This document shows, one piece after another, positions 62,087 to 64,000 of a stretch of 64,000 nt of DNA. The position numbers were made by a program, and so were the translations under genes. The notes beneath the pieces are model-generated. The model saw only the letters and a list, made by a program, of their open reading frames with translations, ran no database searches and was not told where the DNA came from. The stretch is from Roseateles_C aquae (GTDB taxonomy: Bacteria; Pseudomonadota; Gammaproteobacteria; Burkholderiales; Burkholderiaceae_C): contig NZ_JAVXZY010000005.1 in assembly GCF_032337115.1 (NCBI RefSeq), positions 337,222 to 401,221 of the forward strand. The letters are read 5' to 3'. Each line of letters opens with the position of its first letter. The stretch's first letter is position 1.

Positions 62087-63595
62087 ATGGATCTGATCAA
62101 CAACCTGCTGCTCGGCTTTCACACCGCGCTGACACTGCAGAACCTGCTCTACGCCTTTGGTGGCGCGATGCTCGGCACGCTGATCGGCGTGCTGCCGGGG
62201 CTGGGGCCGGTGGCCACCATTGCGATGTTATTGCCCTCGATCTACACGCTGGACGCGACGCCGGCGCTGATCATGCTGGCGGGCATCTATTACGGCGCGC
62301 AATACGGCGGCTCGACGACCGCCATCCTGATCAATGTGCCGGGGGAGTCGAGCTCGGTGGTCACGGCCATCGACGGCTACCAGATGGCGCGCCAGGGCAG
62401 GGCGGGGGCCGCGCTGGCGGTGGCCGGGCTGGGGTCCTTCTTTGCCGGCTGTGTTGGGACGATCCTGATTGCCGCCTTTGCCCTGCCGCTGACCGAATTG
62501 GCCGCCAAGTTTGGCCCGGCCGAGTACTTCTCGCTGATGGTGCTGGGGCTGATCGGCGCCGTGGTGCTGGCCTCGGGTTCTCTGGTCAAAGCGATCGCAA
62601 TGATTCTGCTGGGCCTGCTGTTGGGCCAGGTCAATACCGATGTGTTCTCGGGCACACCGCGCTTCTCCTTCGATATCCCGGAACTGAGCGACGGCATCGG
62701 CTTTGTCGTCATCGCCATGGGCGTGTTCGGTTTCGGCGAGATCATCGCCAACCTTGGCCGGCCGGAGGAGGAGCGCGAGGTCTTCACTTCCAAGGTCGAG
62801 GGGCTCTGGCCAAGCAAGGAAGATTTCAAGGAGGCCTGGCCGTCAGTGCTGCGTGGTACGGCCCTGGGGTCCATTCTTGGTGTGTTGCCCGGCGGTGGCG
62901 CATTGCTGGCCTCGTTTGCCGCCTACACGCTTGAAAAGAAGGTGGTGCGCAATCCGAGTCGCCCCTTCGGCAAGGGTGCCATCCAGGGGGTGGCTGGGCC
63001 TGAGAGCGCCAACAACGCCGGCGCGCAAACCAGCTTCATTCCAATGTTGACCTTGGGCATCCCGCCGAACGCGGTGATGGCCTTGATGGTTGGCGCGATG
63101 ACGATCAAGGGCATACAGCCTGGGCCGCAGGTGATGAGCAGCAACCCGGAGTTGTTCTGGGGGCTGATTGCATCGATGTGGATCGGCAATCTGATGCTGA
63201 TCGTCCTCAACCTGCCGCTGATCGGAATCTGGATCAAGCTGCTGACGGTGCCTTACCGCTTCCTGTTCCCTGCCATCGTGGCGTTCTGCTGCATCGGCAC
63301 CTACACGCTGAACAGCAACAGCTTCGATGTTTACCTGACCGCGGCCTTCGCGCTGATCGGCTACGTCTTCTACAAGCTCAGTTGTGAGCCGGCGCCGTTG
63401 CTGCTCGGCTTCATCCTGGGGCCAATGATGGAAGAGAACCTACGTCGTGCGTTGCTGCTCTCGCGCGGGGACTGGGGCACCTTCGTCAGCCGGCCGCTAT
63501 CGGCCGGACTGTTGGGGGCAGCGGCGCTGCTCGTCGTCCTGGTCATGCTGCCAGCTGTGAAGAGCAAGCGGGAAGAGGCGTTTCAGGAAGACTGA
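62087..63595 (+). CDS. tctA: Tripartite tricarboxylate transporter, TctA permease
   Basis: Large permease of 502 residues with about twelve helices. The start MDLINNLLLGFHTALTLQNLLYAFGGAMLGTLIGVLPGLGPVATIAMLLP and the second repeat VLRGTALGSILGVLPGGGALLASFAAYTLEKKV contain the two LPG-G signatures of TctA; AQTSFIPMLTLGIPPNAVMALM and GLIASMWIGNLMLIVLNLPLIGIWIKLL follow. No periplasmic binding protein (TctC) gene is adjacent, so TctC must come from elsewhere. The substrate, citrate or another carboxylate, cannot be fixed. Confidence 0.94.
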   Translation: MDLINNLLLGFHTALTLQNLLYAFGGAMLGTLIGVLPGLGPVATIAMLLPSIYTLDATPALIMLAGIYYGAQYGGSTTAILINVPGESSSVVTAIDGYQMARQGRAGAALAVAGLGSFFAGCVGTILIAAFALPLTELAAKFGPAEYFSLMVLGLIGAVVLASGSLVKAIAMILLGLLLGQVNTDVFSGTPRFSFDIPELSDGIGFVVIAMGVFGFGEIIANLGRPEEEREVFTSKVEGLWPSKEDFKEAWPSVLRGTALGSILGVLPGGGALLASFAAYTLEKKVVRNPSRPFGKGAIQGVAGPESANNAGAQTSFIPMLTLGIPPNAVMALMVGAMTIKGIQPGPQVMSSNPELFWGLIASMWIGNLMLIVLNLPLIGIWIKLLTVPYRFLFPAIVAFCCIGTYTLNSNSFDVYLTAAFALIGYVFYKLSCEPAPLLLGFILGPMMEENLRRALLLSRGDWGTFVSRPLSAGLLGAAALLVVLVMLPAVKSKREEAFQED

Positions 63596-64000
63596 AGTGA
63601 CTCACTGGTGAATCGCAGACCTGCTGCTGTAGCCCTCTCGGGCGGATCCTCAACCCAGGAACTGCCGCGCGTTGCAGCTTCCCGGCGAATCACATCGCGC
63701 ACCTGTTCTTGGAGTGCCAGGTTCTGCGCGTGCAAGCCCCACTTTTGAAAAATTGAGTGGAGGACTTGCGCGCCAAAGAATTCTCCTGCTATAGTCGAGG
63801 GCTTCGCTGCTCACACAAACAAACAGCGCAACGGCCGACAACAGTCGATGCGGTTGATTGGTGAGAGTGGTGAAGGAATGAAGCGGATGGCGTTGAAAAC
63901 AAAAAATGTTCGAAACGCTTGACGAGATTGAAGAAATCAAGTCATAATCCCGCTTCTGCGCTGACAACGGTCAGCGACGCAAGACGAAGGCAGGTGGCGA
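63596..64000 (+). promoter_or_regulatory. Strong tandem promoters, probable stable-RNA leader
   Basis: This 405-base tail has no convincing gene. Promoter 1 is TTGCGC (63766-63771), an 18-base spacer and TATAGT (63790-63795). Promoter 2 is TTGACG (63919-63924), an 18-base spacer and CATAAT (63943-63948) with an AT-rich stretch upstream. A small hairpin CTGAC-AACG-GTCAG (63961-63974) follows. Tandem strong promoters with a long AT-rich leader and no start codon near the second one suggest a ribosomal RNA operon or tRNA cluster just past the right edge. That gene itself is not visible. Confidence 0.5.

Noticed and set aside
63583..63800. Minus-strand open frame overlapping the end of tctA, reading HAQNLALQEQVRDVIRREAA
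   Set aside because: It looks somewhat protein-like but has no ATG, overlaps the tctA end and a promoter, and matches no family I know. It could be a gene remnant.

Overview
The window is a high-GC, gene-dense chromosomal segment of a betaproteobacterium, most likely order Burkholderiales (Roseateles/Paucibacter/Rubrivivax-like). The reasons are the gene content and order (recJ beside an RpfE-like gene, thrB beside a DUF2782 gene and polA, xseB-ispA-dxs, a BPSS1780-type membrane protein, PhoX, a PEP-CTERM protein, TctBA) and the GC-rich codon usage. I saw no phage, insertion sequence, plasmid gene, CRISPR array or tRNA. It is ordinary core chromosome with a few accessory features.

Layout. 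0-8.1 kb: a DUF2975/XRE regulatory pair, an orphan histidine kinase, ybaK-plsY-ridA, a BlaI/BlaR1-type pair with two clear operators, an MBL-fold protein and a membrane-anchored thioredoxin-fold protein. 8.1-8.4 kb: an array of about four 77-bp palindromic repeats. 8.4-18.5 kb: a TonB-domain protein, two chemoreceptors, the yciO-EamA-rnm group, recJ with an rpfE-like gene, and an lpxH-like hydrolase. 18.5-22.6 kb: polyphosphate metabolism (ppk1, sixA, ppx) behind a Pho box. 22.7-27.1 kb: a ZIP metal transporter, a universal stress protein, a sulfurtransferase, an EamA exporter and a Rieske oxygenase. 27.4-31.5 kb: isoprenoid precursor synthesis (ispA-dxs, with xseB) and folE2. 31.6-36.3 kb: divergent lysR/lysA, then ahpC-ahpF behind an OxyR-like site. 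36.3-42.6 kb: rarD, a MoaD-like protein with a BNR propeller, a CocE-type hydrolase, a GST, a truC-like synthase and ychJ. 42.6-52.4 kb: uvrD, phoX, BPSS1780-thrB, DUF2782 and polA. 52.6-64 kb: a PEP-CTERM protein, lolC-lolD-purU-tatD, mscS, a deoxyinosine glycosylase, a spermidine-synthase-like protein coupled to a GspE-like ATPase, tctB-tctA, and two strong promoters at the right edge that look like stable-RNA promoters.

How genes work together. ppk1 makes and ppx degrades polyphosphate, and the ppk1 promoter carries a Pho box, as expected for phosphate starvation; phoX is a likely second phosphate-scavenging gene. ahpC and ahpF form one peroxide-reducing system. ispA and dxs supply isoprenoids. 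LysR probably activates lysA. BlaI probably represses its own operon with the M56 protease as sensor.

The most interesting observations cut across genes. (1) A 13-base word, CAAGACCTGACCC, occurs seven times (ten when one position may be A or G), inside genes and between them. (2) Many transcription units have a -10-like hexamer exactly 6-7 bases before the start codon and no Shine-Dalgarno sequence, which points to widespread leaderless transcription. (3) The 77-bp repeats carry hairpins whose arms differ between units by paired changes. (4) A MoaD-like protein ending in Gly-Gly sits directly before a six-Asp-box propeller and may form an undescribed two-gene system.
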